From Cloacibacillus porcorum (GTDB taxonomy: Bacteria; Synergistota; Synergistia; Synergistales; Synergistaceae), in contig NZ_CP016757.1 of the NCBI RefSeq assembly GCF_001701045.1, positions 2,692,219 through 2,756,218 of the forward strand: DNA of 64,000 nucleotides. The letters are read 5' to 3'. The notes beneath the pieces were generated by a model. It worked only from the letters and a program-made list of their open reading frames with translations. It was not told the DNA's origin and made no database searches. The translations under genes were made by a program, and so were the position numbers. Positions 1-9,127 of the stretch are shown one piece after another. Numbering within the stretch: the first letter of the stretch is position 1; each line of letters opens with the position of its first letter.

Positions 1-779
1 CCGGAAACGGTCCCCATCAAACCGGAGCTAACTATGGCGACCTTCGCTGGGCCGCCTGTCGACCAGCCGGCGAGAGCCATCGACAGGTCAATGATGAACT
101 TCCCAAGGCCTGTTTTTTCAAGCACTGCTCCAAAGAGGATGAACATGAAGACAAACGTCGATGACACCTCAAGAGGCGTACCGAATATCCCCTCTGTGCC
201 GAGATACATGTGGTTTACAATACGCGCCACGGAGAAGCCTCTGTGCGCGAGCATCTGCGGCATATAGCGTCCAAAATAACAGTAAAGCAGCGCGATAATC
301 GCGAGACAGGGAAGGACGGGATTGGATATCCGCCGCGTCGCCTCCAACAGCGTCGCAATGAGGATGAATCCCATCACAAGGTCCGTCGTGGTCGGCAGAC
401 CGGCCCTCGTAACGAGATCGTTAAAAAAGAACACGAGATACAGCGCACTTGCGACACCGAGCGCGGCAAGGATAAAATCATAGAAGGGAATGCCGCTGGT
501 CTTGGATTGTTTCGACGTGGCCGGATAGAGAAGAAATACCAGCGCCAGCGTAAATGCCAGATGGACGGCGCCCTGCATCTGGGCCAGCAGCAGTCCAAAA
601 CCCGAGGTATAGAAGTGGAAGCAGGACATCGCGACGGCAAGCAGAGCCACCAGCTGTCCCTGCCAGCCGGTAAGCGCTCGGAACCGCGCCTCCGTGTCGT
701 ACTTGCGCATAAGATCTTCAAGATCGATCTTCGCGTTTTCCTCCACTTGATCAATGATTTTTACTTCTGTTTCACTCAC
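1..779 (-). CDS. TRAP transporter fused permease (4TM/12TM), N-terminal part, runs off the window
   Basis: This is the first 259 residues of a fused small-plus-large TRAP permease; the rest lies beyond base 1. The start is a GTG at 777-779, preceded on the minus strand by a strong GGAGGAGG site. After a charged cytoplasmic start come the membrane segments of the DctQ-like part (from about residue 47) and the beginning of the DctM-like part. Residue by residue it is about 90% identical (my hand count) to the complete permease at 3822-5792, differing mainly in the first 50 residues. Family knowledge: such fusions import organic acids or amino acids with a TAXI-type periplasmic binding protein. 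No binding-protein gene is next to it inside the window. The substrate is unknown. Confidence 0.9.
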   Translation of the reverse strand, partial: MSETEVKIIDQVEENAKIDLEDLMRKYDTEARFRALTGWQGQLVALLAVAMSCFHFYTSGFGLLLAQMQGAVHLAFTLALVFLLYPATSKQSKTSGIPFYDFILAALGVASALYLVFFFNDLVTRAGLPTTTDLVMGFILIATLLEATRRISNPVLPCLAIIALLYCYFGRYMPQMLAHRGFSVARIVNHMYLGTEGIFGTPLEVSSTFVFMFILFGAVLEKTGLGKFIIDLSMALAGWSTGGPAKVAIVSSGLMGTVS

Positions 780-1212
780 CAAAAATTCCTCCTCCGTGGA
801 GAGTCTGAGACATATAAATGGTTACACGGACACGATAAGTATTTACATTCCAGACAATAAAATAAATTCTTGATTAATCAAGATTCTATACTTTTTTATG
901 CAAATAGCTGTCGTTCCGGTAAATAATAAAAAGTCTCGTTAATTATTATATACTTTTATTAGACAAGTATCAACAATCAGCTTTCTAATTATTCTCAAAA
1001 GAGATGCGGCTGTACCGCCGCTAAAACAACAAACAGAAAAATACAGATATACCGGAATGTCTTTCTTCAGCCCCTTCTTTGCCAGCCGACGCGAAGAGAG
1101 TTATATCCTATATTTTATTCGATAATGTAAATAAAATATAACGATAGCGGCTGATTATATATAAATCGCATTGCCGCATTGGTATCTGAGTTCACAACAA
1201 CTATAATTCGGC
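780..1212. other. Gene-free AT-rich stretch upstream of the TRAP gene
   Basis: Between the first TRAP permease start and the terminator of the peptidase gene there is no credible ORF on either strand. Several AT-rich tracts (about 860-970 and 1100-1170) are suitable for promoters of the minus-strand TRAP gene, but I cannot fix a -35/-10 pair with confidence. Confidence 0.5.
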
Positions 1213-1255
1213 AAAAAAGCCCCTATCGCCTGCATAAGTTGGCAGACGATAGGGC
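1213..1255 (-). terminator. Rho-independent terminator of the C26 peptidase gene
   Basis: On the minus strand an arm GCCCTATCGTCTGC (1242-1255) pairs with GCAGGCGATAGGG (1221-1233), one G-U wobble, and is followed by a T run read from 1213-1218. It lies just downstream of the stop at 1287. Confidence 0.85.
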
Positions 1256-1286
1256 AGATATCAACTTTTGTTATACCACGTAATAA

Positions 1287-2642
1287 CTACCGCTTCTTTT
1301 TGACGTAGAAAAACAAGGGCATGGCAAGAAGAGCCATCAGTCCTGCGGCCGCTCCGGCGTTGCATCCAGATGAGGATGACGAGTGGGAGGCGGGGCCGTC
1401 CGCGTGAGTTCCGGCATATTTAACCAGAGCGCCAAGCACGGCGTTGCACAGATCCTGATCGACATCCACGCCGCGGGTATCTTTCAGCGCGTCACGTTCA
1501 GGGTGCCACTGCACCGCAAGGGCGAACAGGCTGTCGCGATGCTCTATTGCCTCTACGATACCGTCGGAAGAATAGGCCGCTATCGTCAGCCCCTTGCCCA
1601 GCTTTTGCGGATCTATGGCCTGGTGGTGCGCCGTAGCAACCAGATCGATCGAGGTGTCTCCGATGATATCGTACAGCCATTTCGAACCGGTGAGTATGCC
1701 AATGTTATCTCCTGATTTAAGGTTATGATATCCTGTGCCGCCGCTGTGGATCAGGCCGTCTATCTGGACACGGTAATGCGGCTCGTCCTCGCAGCTAACT
1801 TTATCATATGTCTGCGTCGCCTCATTCCATTTTCTGTATCCGGTATCTTTAAGCACACCGGTAACACGGCTGGCGTCAATTTCACCGGCAAGGACCTTCT
1901 GTCCCAGATAGTAGGGGACATCCTGGATCAAACCGCCTCCCATCGCCACATTAAATCCCTGTTCGCCGCGGCAGACCGCCAGCAGAGGAACGTCCATGGC
2001 GACAGCCTGCTGCATCAGACTGATATCCGAAGTATCGCGGGCGTCATTCCATCCGCTTGATCCGTGCGGCGTCTGCTTTTCACCGTACAGCGCGGGGTTC
2101 CAGTCTTCCCCACCGGTCTCGAAGAGGCCGTTAATTTTGGATAAAACCTCTTTAGCCTCTTCCGCGCTCTTAACCTGCGGCAGGAAGACGGCGAAGGCTC
2201 CGTTACGCTCAAAGGCCTCGGCAAATCCTTTGTAATCCGACCCTATTTTATCGCTTTTCCAGGAGATACCGACCACTGGACGGGTACGGACCTTCGTGAC
2301 GATGATATTTGCGATCTTACCGCTGTCATCGATGGTAAGATCGGCGATGACAGCTTTACCCAGCGTGCGCTCGCCGATGTCGGTGCTTAAAACCGCCGCC
2401 GGAGCATCAGGCACACCCATAATATCCTTCAGTTTTGCTACCGTGTCGATACCATTGCCGGTCTTATCAACAATTTTAGCTTCACTGACATCGGCAGAGT
2501 GGACGACATTGTATTCAAGCATGGCGCTTTCATTAATTGAATAAAGCTTCGCGCCGCTCAGCGTTTCCGCCGCCAACGCCGCTAATGGCAGCACAGACAA
2601 CATCATCAATGCCACAAAAACAGACAGGAACCGTCTTCTCAT
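1287..2642 (-). CDS. Secreted peptidase C26 / class I glutamine amidotransferase-like protein with Synergist-CTERM-like sorting tail
   Basis: A 451-residue protein. Residues 1-25 are a signal peptide (MRRRF then a hydrophobic run ending AALAA). The C26/PuuD-like glutamine amidotransferase domain spans about 122-425, with nucleophile elbow AVCRGEQG (Cys224) and the His-x-Glu pair in WHPE (His380, Glu382), so the triad looks complete. Family members hydrolyse gamma-glutamyl bonds. The C-terminus has a Ser-rich spacer, the GCNAG motif, a hydrophobic segment and a final VKKKR, which matches the Synergist-CTERM sorting signal known from Synergistota. I chose the ATG at 2642 because it begins the signal peptide and follows AGGAG; an upstream extension to 2711 is open but looks untranslated. 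It probably acts on extracytoplasmic gamma-glutamyl substrates; that role is inferred. Confidence 0.88.
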   Translation of the reverse strand: MRRRFLSVFVALMMLSVLPLAALAAETLSGAKLYSINESAMLEYNVVHSADVSEAKIVDKTGNGIDTVAKLKDIMGVPDAPAAVLSTDIGERTLGKAVIADLTIDDSGKIANIIVTKVRTRPVVGISWKSDKIGSDYKGFAEAFERNGAFAVFLPQVKSAEEAKEVLSKINGLFETGGEDWNPALYGEKQTPHGSSGWNDARDTSDISLMQQAVAMDVPLLAVCRGEQGFNVAMGGGLIQDVPYYLGQKVLAGEIDASRVTGVLKDTGYRKWNEATQTYDKVSCEDEPHYRVQIDGLIHSGGTGYHNLKSGDNIGILTGSKWLYDIIGDTSIDLVATAHHQAIDPQKLGKGLTIAAYSSDGIVEAIEHRDSLFALAVQWHPERDALKDTRGVDVDQDLCNAVLGALVKYAGTHADGPASHSSSSSGCNAGAAAGLMALLAMPLFFYVKKKR

Positions 2643-3218
2643 TCTCCATAACACTCCTTTTCTTTTGTTAGGACCAAGCTTACCAAGAACCTCGCCACAC
2701 AAAATCAGCATCGAGAGCTCCCCCGCCGATAACGGCTTGCCACCAAAAAGACAGGTATGAATAGGGTTAACACTCTCGCTGCTGAACCGAACGCCTTTAC
2801 CACCTCCTTATATATTCAGGTTTCTAAAGTATGTTCCTGCTTTTAAGAACAGGCGACAAACAACACGGGCAGGGAAAAAAGCGTATAACCGCATTTCTTC
2901 GATTGCACACTAATGATGAATACAGACTGTCCACTCGCAGACATCAATGCACAGCACAACAGCAATGGCAAAAATATTCACACAGCTTAGCTGACGGTAT
3001 TTCTTCTGCGCGCTTTTACCATTATTTGCATCCCGTTGTTACAATTACATGGTCATATTTTCTAACAATAATTTCTTTTACATTACAGTTAGTATTTATT
3101 GCCGGATTCTACTTAGCAATAATACTGGTTATTTTAATCATTGTCAATGATATTATGAATAGTTATTACCAATATAACTAATTAGTTATTTGCGAAAATT
3201 GTAAGTATATTATTAGAT
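2643..3218. other. Divergent intergenic region between the C26 peptidase and the XRE regulator
   Basis: The part near 2650-2830 is the 5' leader of the minus-strand peptidase gene. A GGAGG on the minus strand near 2805 could belong to a short leader ORF, which I cannot support further. The part from about 2980 to 3218 is AT-rich and should hold the regulator promoter. A 116-codon plus-strand ORF at 2831-3181 has no good ribosome site and an odd composition, and I do not accept it. Confidence 0.5.
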
Positions 3219-3671
3219 ATGGACACTAAAGAATTCGGCAGAAGGTTAAAAAAATACAGAGGGAAGACATCACAAGAAAAACTTGGAGAGTTGTTGGGTT
3301 ATGGCCAGACTTACATCAGCAGCTTGGAGAAAGGCCTGTCCAACCCATCGATTGAATTGCTGGATAAACTTGTAAAAACAACAAAAATCACCTCTTCTTA
3401 CTGGCTCGGAGAAATAGATGAAGCTATTTCCATCAAGGATCTGCCCGGCATCTCTGAAAACACCGTGAAAAAGCCCCCGTCTCAATCTAGCATCACAGGT
3501 GATAAGTTTTCCGCCTTTGACATGGAGCTTGATTCTCTGTCATCATTTTTCCGTGACCGCGTAAAACACGAAATCGGCACGGTCAAAGATTCAACCTTCA
3601 AACGGGTACGGGAGGACATAGAAGAGCTGCACATCATGCTCAAATATGAGCAGGATAAGAACGACAGATAA
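3219..3671 (+). CDS. XRE-family helix-turn-helix regulator
   Basis: 150 residues. Residues 5-62 form a Cro/C1-type HTH: a first helix EFGRRLKKYRG, then SQEKLGELLGYGQTYISSLEKG as helices 2-3, then a conserved NPSIELLDKL. The rest is a charged, probably helical tail with no recognised ligand domain, suggesting a dimerisation region. It lies divergent from the C26 peptidase and convergent with a TRAP permease, so either could be a target. Its ribosome site is weak (AT-rich sequence before the ATG), consistent with low expression. Function as a DNA-binding repressor follows from the family; the operator is not identified. Confidence 0.85.
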   Translation: MDTKEFGRRLKKYRGKTSQEKLGELLGYGQTYISSLEKGLSNPSIELLDKLVKTTKITSSYWLGEIDEAISIKDLPGISENTVKKPPSQSSITGDKFSAFDMELDSLSSFFRDRVKHEIGTVKDSTFKRVREDIEELHIMLKYEQDKNDR

Positions 3672-3774
3672 GGATACAGACGGTCCTCTCTTATTTTCTT
3701 GCGCGGGATCTCTCGCCTAAAGACACAGCGGCCTGACAGTATGCGGCGATCTGTTACATTTCTGTGTTCAATAT

Positions 3775-3804
3775 AAAATGCGGACTCATGTGAGCCCGCA
3801 TTTT
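3775..3804. terminator. Bidirectional terminator between convergent XRE and TRAP genes
   Basis: AAAATGCGG pairs with CCGCATTTT around a CTCA-TG-TGAG inner stem with one A-C mismatch. A/T runs on both sides serve both strands. Confidence 0.85.
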
Positions 3805-3821
3805 GTATTTTGAGAATTCAC

Positions 3822-5792
3822 CTACAAGGCAGTTTCCGTGGAAATTTTCTTCTCCTTAATTCGCTGAACGACATAGATCAGCGCCAGAACTGCGAGACCG
3901 GCGAGGTCGGAGGCTGTGCCGGGGATCATCAGCCCTAAGGCGCCTCCAAAGGCCAGCAGCCGCATATACCAGGCAAGCGGCGCCTTGAAGTATCCGATCG
4001 TGAACATCGCGAGCAGGAACACTCCGATGAGCGCCGTACAGATCGCCTGTATCATCTCAAGCGGCACCACGTCGATGAAGAGCAGCATCGGACTATAGAC
4101 ATAGATGTACGGAACGAGGAATCCGGCCAGCGCAAGTTTGAAGGCCGTGACACCGGTCTTCATCGGGTCCGCCCCCGCGATCCCCGCGCCGGCGTAGGCC
4201 GCAAGCGCGACCGGCGGCGTCAGGTCGGCCGCGATGCCGAAGTAGAAGACGAACATGTAGGCAGCCATCGGCGGCACGCCCAGCTGGAAGAGCGCGGGAG
4301 CCGCCATCGTACTGGTGACGATAAAGTTAGCCGTCGTCGGCAGCCCGGTCCCGAGAACGATGCTCGCGCACATCGTGAAGATGAGCGTCAGTATCTTGCT
4401 GCCGCCCGCCGCCGCGACTATCGCTCCGGCGATGCGCAGCGCAAGTCCGGTAAGCGTCCCCATTCCGACGACCATGCCGACGGTGGCGCAGGCGCAGGCC
4501 ACGCCGATCGCGCCGCGCGCTCCGGCTTCAAAGGCCTGGAATATCCGGTCTGGGGTCAGGCGAGTCTCTTTATTGAGCCAGGAGAGCACGAAGCTGACTA
4601 GGATGCCGTTGAAGGCAGCCTTAAGCGGCGTGTAGCCGGCAAGCAGGAAGTAAATGATCGCCACGAGCGGGATGAGCAGGAAACCCTTTGACTTAAGCAG
4701 CGGCCATATAGGAGGCAGCTGCGACCAGGGGATACCCTTAAGTCCGAGGCGGCAGGCCTCAAAGTGCACCTGCACCATGACTGCAAAGTAGTAAAGGAGC
4801 GCGGGGACGATAGCCGCAATGGCGACCTGTATATAAGGGACGCCGAGGAACTGCGCCATGATGAAGGCGCCGGCGCCCATGACGGGAGGCATTATCTGCC
4901 CGCCAGTTGAGGCCACCGCCTCGACCGCGCCCGCAAAGTAGGGCTGGTAGCCAACGCTTTTCATGAGCGGAATGGTGAACATACCTGTCGTGCAGACATT
5001 GGCGACCGAAGAGCCGGAGACCGTCCCCATCAGTCCGGAGCTGACGACCGCGACCTTCGCGGGGCCGCCAGTCGACCAGCCGGCGATGGCCATTGAGAGG
5101 TCGATGATGAAGCGCCCAAGCCCCGTCTTCTCAAGCACCGCTCCAAAGAGGATGAACATGAAGACAAAGGTCGAGGAGACTTCAAGCGGGGTGCCAAAGA
5201 TTCCCTCCGTACCAAGGTACATGTGGTTTACGATACGTGCTACCGAGAAACCGCGGTGCGCGAGCATCTGAGGCATGTAGCGTCCGAAATAGCAATAGAG
5301 CAGCGCGGCGATCGCAAGACACGGAAGTATCGGGTTGGATATCCGCCGCGTCGCCTCCAGCAGTGTCGCGATGAGGATGAATCCCATCACTAGGTCAGTG
5401 GTGGTCGGCAGGCCGGCCCGCATCACCAGGTCGTTGAAGAAGAATACCAGATAGAGGGAGCTTGCCACTCCCAGCCCGGCCAATATGTAGTCATAGAAAG
5501 GTATGCCGCTGGTCTTGGATTGTTTCGAGTTAGCCGGATAGAGAAGAAAGACCAGCGCCAGCGTGAATGCGAGGTGAACGGCGCCCTGCATCTGGGCAAG
5601 CAGCAGCCCAAACCCTGATGTATAGAAGTGGAAGCAGGACATCGCGACGGCGAGCAAAGCTACCATCTTTCCCTGCCAGCCGCTCAGCAGCCTGAAACGC
5701 GATTCAGTGTCATACCGGCGCATAAGGTCGTCAAGGTCGAGCTTCGCGCTTTCCTCCATAACCATGGTTGTCTTTGCCTCTGTTTCACTCAT
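3822..5792 (-). CDS. TRAP transporter fused permease (4TM/12TM fusion)
   Basis: 656 residues. A cytoplasmic start of about 40 residues is followed by a DctQ-like four-helix part and a DctM-like part with many membrane segments. Conserved family stretches include GLMGTVSGSSVANV (near 255-270) and TGLPTTANFI in the C-terminal half. TRAP permeases use a sodium or proton gradient and a periplasmic binding protein to import carboxylates or amino acids. The start ATG follows AGGAGG. The gene is a close paralogue of the truncated permease at the window start, so the two arose by duplication around the C26/XRE genes. No binding-protein gene is adjacent, so it may share one encoded elsewhere. Confidence 0.93.
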   Translation of the reverse strand: MSETEAKTTMVMEESAKLDLDDLMRRYDTESRFRLLSGWQGKMVALLAVAMSCFHFYTSGFGLLLAQMQGAVHLAFTLALVFLLYPANSKQSKTSGIPFYDYILAGLGVASSLYLVFFFNDLVMRAGLPTTTDLVMGFILIATLLEATRRISNPILPCLAIAALLYCYFGRYMPQMLAHRGFSVARIVNHMYLGTEGIFGTPLEVSSTFVFMFILFGAVLEKTGLGRFIIDLSMAIAGWSTGGPAKVAVVSSGLMGTVSGSSVANVCTTGMFTIPLMKSVGYQPYFAGAVEAVASTGGQIMPPVMGAGAFIMAQFLGVPYIQVAIAAIVPALLYYFAVMVQVHFEACRLGLKGIPWSQLPPIWPLLKSKGFLLIPLVAIIYFLLAGYTPLKAAFNGILVSFVLSWLNKETRLTPDRIFQAFEAGARGAIGVACACATVGMVVGMGTLTGLALRIAGAIVAAAGGSKILTLIFTMCASIVLGTGLPTTANFIVTSTMAAPALFQLGVPPMAAYMFVFYFGIAADLTPPVALAAYAGAGIAGADPMKTGVTAFKLALAGFLVPYIYVYSPMLLFIDVVPLEMIQAICTALIGVFLLAMFTIGYFKAPLAWYMRLLAFGGALGLMIPGTASDLAGLAVLALIYVVQRIKEKKISTETAL

Positions 5793-6103
5793 AACGATTC
5801 CTCCTTATTGTGGAGACTTTAGGATACAGAACATCATATATAATGCACGCAGCGGATGCCGTGACATTATATATTTCTGTCTGCGACTGAAAAACAGGCA
5901 GTTTTAGATATTTACCTTTACAGGTTTTACTGGTGGACGCGCGGAAAGCATATATCCAGCCATGCCGCCCGACAGCGAGATGGCAAATACCTACCGCACC
6001 TCTATTAAGAGGAAACTATGGGAATCTTAGCTTCATTTACTGCGCGTCTCAGAGGCCGGAAGCGCGGTGCGTGGTTAGATTTACAGCCTCAGTACGCCGA
6101 GGA
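5793..6103. other. Gene-free stretch between the TRAP permease and deoC
   Basis: It contains the TRAP gene's 5' leader (AT-rich, 5800-5930) and the 3' side of deoC. I see no convincing ORF and no strong terminator hairpin. Confidence 0.45.
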
Positions 6104-6757
6104 TCAGCTCTGCAGCCTGCCGCCGCACATCTCTACCGATTTGGAGGCGCCTATCCGGTCCGCGCCGGCTGCTATTAGGCGCGCGGCAAAATCCGCGCTG
6201 CGTATGCCGCCAGAGGCCTTGATCTTAAGAGTCTCCCCCACCGTCTCCCGCATCAGCCTGACGTCTTCCTCCGTCGCCCCGGCGGTGGAAAAGCCGGTGG
6301 AGGTCTTTACGAAGTGCGCGCCCGCCGTCATTGCGGCGCGGCAGGCGCGTATCTTTTCCTCTTCCGTAAGGAGACAGGTTTCTATTATCACCTTGACGAC
6401 GCACAGGGGGACCGCTTCGACTACGGCCTTGATGTCCTTTATTACATCTTCATCTGCGCCGTCTTTTATTAACCCTATATTTATCACCATATCGATCTCC
6501 GAGGCGCCGTCCTCCGCGGCCTTTTTCGCCTCAAAGGCCTTGGAGGCGCTGCTCGCCGCTCCAAGCGGAAACCCTACGACGGTACAGACGGAGACAGAGG
6601 TTCCCTTAAGCAACTCAGCCGCCAGAGGTACGCGCGAAGAGTTAACACAGACAGAGGCAAAACCAAAGCAGCGTGCTTCGGCACAGAGTTTTTTTATGTC
6701 TTCGGCCGTAGCCTCGGGTTTGAGATTAGTATGGTCTATATAGGGCGCCAGATTCAT
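6104..6757 (-). CDS. deoC: Deoxyribose-phosphate aldolase
   Basis: 217 residues, normal length for short bacterial DeoC. It cleaves 2-deoxyribose 5-phosphate to glyceraldehyde 3-phosphate and acetaldehyde in deoxynucleoside breakdown, in the cytoplasm. Class I aldolase landmarks are present: VGFPLGA (61-67), the acidic EIDMVINIG with Asp89, the Schiff-base Lys151 in FVKTSTGF, and Lys180 in KASGGIR. The start lies 4 bases after the stop of the LysR-type regulator at 6761-7666, so the two are probably co-transcribed. No other nucleoside genes (deoA, deoB, cdd) are nearby, so the local pathway context is unusual. Confidence 0.95.
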   Translation of the reverse strand: MNLAPYIDHTNLKPEATAEDIKKLCAEARCFGFASVCVNSSRVPLAAELLKGTSVSVCTVVGFPLGAASSASKAFEAKKAAEDGASEIDMVINIGLIKDGADEDVIKDIKAVVEAVPLCVVKVIIETCLLTEEEKIRACRAAMTAGAHFVKTSTGFSTAGATEEDVRLMRETVGETLKIKASGGIRSADFAARLIAAGADRIGASKSVEMCGGRLQS

Positions 6758-6760
6758 CTA

Positions 6761-7666
6761 TTACTTCTCCCTTTCCTTACCCAATTCCGTTATCCGCTGT
6801 TTCAGAACCTCGTCAAATATTGTCAGTCCCGGTATTGAACTCGATTTCGGATACCTGTGGGTCAGCTTATAATATACAATATCCGGAGGGGAGTCGTAAA
6901 CCTTTTGAAATACCGCATTTGGAGACTCTTTCTTGAACTGCCCTGCGGCAGATTCCGGAATCATACACCACTGCCCCGGATGTTTCATCAGGGAGGTCAC
7001 GAGATTCACCGAATCGAGCTTCACCTTAAAAGACTTCATCGGGTCCCATATATGGTCATGCCATAAACGGTATCCTCCGCTCCATTCGATATAGAACTCG
7101 TCCTCCTGTTTCAAATCATCAGGTTTTATAAATTCTCCTTGGACCTCTCCATCATAGGGAATGCGCGCCGCGATAAATCCTTCTTTATAGAAGGGCTCTA
7201 TCTGAACATAACGCGTATTTTCCTCGTGCAGGGTGATCGCCACGTCAAGCGCGCGGCTTTCTACGGCCTGGTACATCTGGTCGGAAGGGTCGGTCAATAT
7301 ACGCAGATATACCGGAGGTTCATGTTCAAGCAGTATGTTGTATATCTCAGGAAGCAGGCGGCAGTTGACACTCTCTGAGCCTCCTATGGTGAGAGAATAG
7401 GCAGAACCGGGACTGCGTGCGTTTCCAATCTCTCTGCTGACCTCCTGCCATTTGAGCGCGAGCGGAAGGAATCCCTCGCCGGCGGGCGTCAGACGAATAG
7501 ATTTCATACCCTTCTGGCGGTCTACCAGTATCATGCCCATCTCGCTCTCCAGCTCGCTGAGATTATAGCTTATCGTCGACTGAGTGACGTTAAGAAGCTC
7601 GGCCGCTTTTCCGAGAGTACGCGACATGGCGACTGCAAGAAAGGTCTCTATCCCCTTTTCGTGCAT
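6761..7666 (-). CDS. LysR-family transcriptional regulator
   Basis: About 301 residues. The N-terminal winged HTH (about 5-60) shows FLAVAMSRTLGKAAELLNVT and QSTISYNLSELE, followed by a substrate-binding domain of the periplasmic-binding-protein type. I place the start at the ATG at 7666, eight bases after GGGAGG; the frame also offers GTG 7675 and ATG 7672, which lie too close to that site. It sits between the sodium-pump subunits and deoC on the same strand, so it may be part of a single operon oadG-oadB-lysR-deoC. LysR regulators usually act on a neighbouring promoter in response to a small metabolite; the ligand is unknown. Confidence 0.9.
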   Translation of the reverse strand: MHEKGIETFLAVAMSRTLGKAAELLNVTQSTISYNLSELESEMGMILVDRQKGMKSIRLTPAGEGFLPLALKWQEVSREIGNARSPGSAYSLTIGGSESVNCRLLPEIYNILLEHEPPVYLRILTDPSDQMYQAVESRALDVAITLHEENTRYVQIEPFYKEGFIAARIPYDGEVQGEFIKPDDLKQEDEFYIEWSGGYRLWHDHIWDPMKSFKVKLDSVNLVTSLMKHPGQWCMIPESAAGQFKKESPNAVFQKVYDSPPDIVYYKLTHRYPKSSSIPGLTIFDEVLKQRITELGKEREK

Positions 7667-7716
7667 TCTCATCACCTCCCTAAATTATTCTATTCTATTT
7701 CTATCTTTTTATCAGC

Positions 7717-8838
7717 TTATTTTAACAAAGTAAGCATCGCTCCCGCGGCGACCGCCGTTCCTATAACGCCTGCGACGTTTGGCCCCATGGCGTGCATCAG
7801 GATATACTGTCCTGGGAATTCCTTAGATACGACCTTCTGACATACGCGTGCCGCCATCGGTACGGCTGAAACTCCGGCCGCGCCGATGATAGGATTGATC
7901 CTGCCGCCGGACAGCACCTTCATAACCTGGCCAAAGACAACACCGCCTGCGGTGCTGAAGATGAAGGCGACAAGTCCCAGACAGATTATCTTAATAGTCG
8001 CAATCGTCAGAAAGGTTTCGGCACTCATCGTCGCGCCAACGGAGATTCCGAGGAATATCGTCGTGGCGTTTAGCACCTCGTTCTGCGCGGCGAGCGAAAG
8101 ACGCTCCGTACAACCGCATTCACGCATAAGGTTCCCAAACATCAGCATCCCAATAAGGGGGACAGCCGCGGGAAGAACGAGACCGCAGGCCAGTGTCGAT
8201 ACTATTGGGAATAGGATGCGTTCGGTACGCGAGACAGGGCGCAGCTGCTCCATCTTTATCGAACGGTCGGCTTTAGTTGTAAGCAGCTTGATGACCGGCG
8301 GCTGAATAAGAGGGACAAGCGACATGTAGCTATAGGCGGCCACAGCCACAGCCGGCAAGATCGCCGGGGCCAGTTTCGCGCAGAGATAGATCGCCGTCGG
8401 TCCGTCCGCCCCGCCGATGATTCCAATACCGGCGGCCTCCTGGATAGTAAATCCCATCAGCATCGCGCCGATAACGGCGACAAAGACACCAAGCTGTGCG
8501 GCGGCGCCAAGCAGGAAGGTGACTGGATTCGCCAGCAGCGGGCCAAAGTCGGTGAGCGCGCCGATACCCATGAATATTATGATGGGGTATATCTCATGGT
8601 TTATACCAAACATAACATAATATAAAAATCCTCCCTCGTCGATGATCCCAGAAAGAGGAAGATTCACGAGCAGGCAGCCAAAGGCTATCGGCATGAGCAG
8701 CAGCGGCTCAAAATCCTTGGCGATCGCAAGGTATAGCAGGACGAACGAAACACAGAGCATCAACAGATTGCCGGTCGTAAGGGCGACAAAACCCGACTGG
8801 TCGACAACCCCTTTTAGAGCGGTCATATATAGTTCCAT
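7717..8838 (-). CDS. Sodium-translocating decarboxylase beta subunit (OadB/GcdB/MmdB family)
   Basis: 373 residues, almost entirely membrane helices, the usual size of the beta subunit. The family signature GIGIIGGADGPTAIYL appears about residues 137-152, containing the Asp thought to carry the sodium and proton traffic. The protein couples decarboxylation of a carboxybiotin carrier to sodium export. The gene overlaps the leader of nothing and starts three bases after the stop of the OadG-like gene upstream. No alpha (carboxyltransferase) or biotin-carrier gene is in the window, so the substrate (oxaloacetate, malonate, methylmalonyl-CoA or glutaconyl-CoA) cannot be assigned. Confidence 0.92.
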   Translation of the reverse strand: MELYMTALKGVVDQSGFVALTTGNLLMLCVSFVLLYLAIAKDFEPLLLMPIAFGCLLVNLPLSGIIDEGGFLYYVMFGINHEIYPIIIFMGIGALTDFGPLLANPVTFLLGAAAQLGVFVAVIGAMLMGFTIQEAAGIGIIGGADGPTAIYLCAKLAPAILPAVAVAAYSYMSLVPLIQPPVIKLLTTKADRSIKMEQLRPVSRTERILFPIVSTLACGLVLPAAVPLIGMLMFGNLMRECGCTERLSLAAQNEVLNATTIFLGISVGATMSAETFLTIATIKIICLGLVAFIFSTAGGVVFGQVMKVLSGGRINPIIGAAGVSAVPMAARVCQKVVSKEFPGQYILMHAMGPNVAGVIGTAVAAGAMLTLLK

Positions 8839-8840
8839 CG

Positions 8841-9014
8841 TTATTTACCCTCTGCGGTCTTTTTGTCAAACGACGCAGCCAGCTTGCCGGTGGCCTTCAT
8901 TACCAGCATGAGTCCTATTATTACAAGAAAAACGATACTCATGGAGATGAAGGACATGATAAGCGCCCCCATCGGTCCGACAAAATATGAACTAAGAGAA
9001 GACGTAATAGGCAT
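8841..9014 (-). CDS. OadG-like small subunit of a sodium-pump decarboxylase
   Basis: 57 residues with one membrane helix (about 16-40: ALIMSFISMSIVFLVIIGLM) and a short charged, Lys-rich tail. Size, topology and position directly before the beta-subunit gene match OadG/gamma subunits, which hold the membrane and soluble parts together. The ATG at 9014 follows AGGAGG with a 9-base spacer; an upstream in-frame extension to 9083 lacks a ribosome site. The sequence itself is poorly conserved in this family, so the call rests mainly on context. Confidence 0.7.
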   Translation of the reverse strand: MPITSSLSSYFVGPMGALIMSFISMSIVFLVIIGLMLVMKATGKLAASFDKKTAEGK

Positions 9015-9127
9015 CGCAAATTGCCTCCTAATTTTTTGGCATGGAATATTATTCCATTGTACAGAATTAATTTGGAACAGCACTATCAGTATAAAAAAAT
9101 TTTAGAGGTGGGTATTCCGGGGAGATA

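Noticed and set aside
210-860. 216-codon plus-strand ORF over the first TRAP gene
   Set aside because: It is antisense to a clear TRAP permease and has a basic, random-looking composition.
2831-3181. 116-codon ORF upstream of the XRE gene
   Set aside because: No ribosome site, no family, composition of AT-rich noncoding DNA.
6018-6743. 241-codon plus-strand ORF
   Set aside because: Antisense to deoC, whose catalytic lysines are all present.
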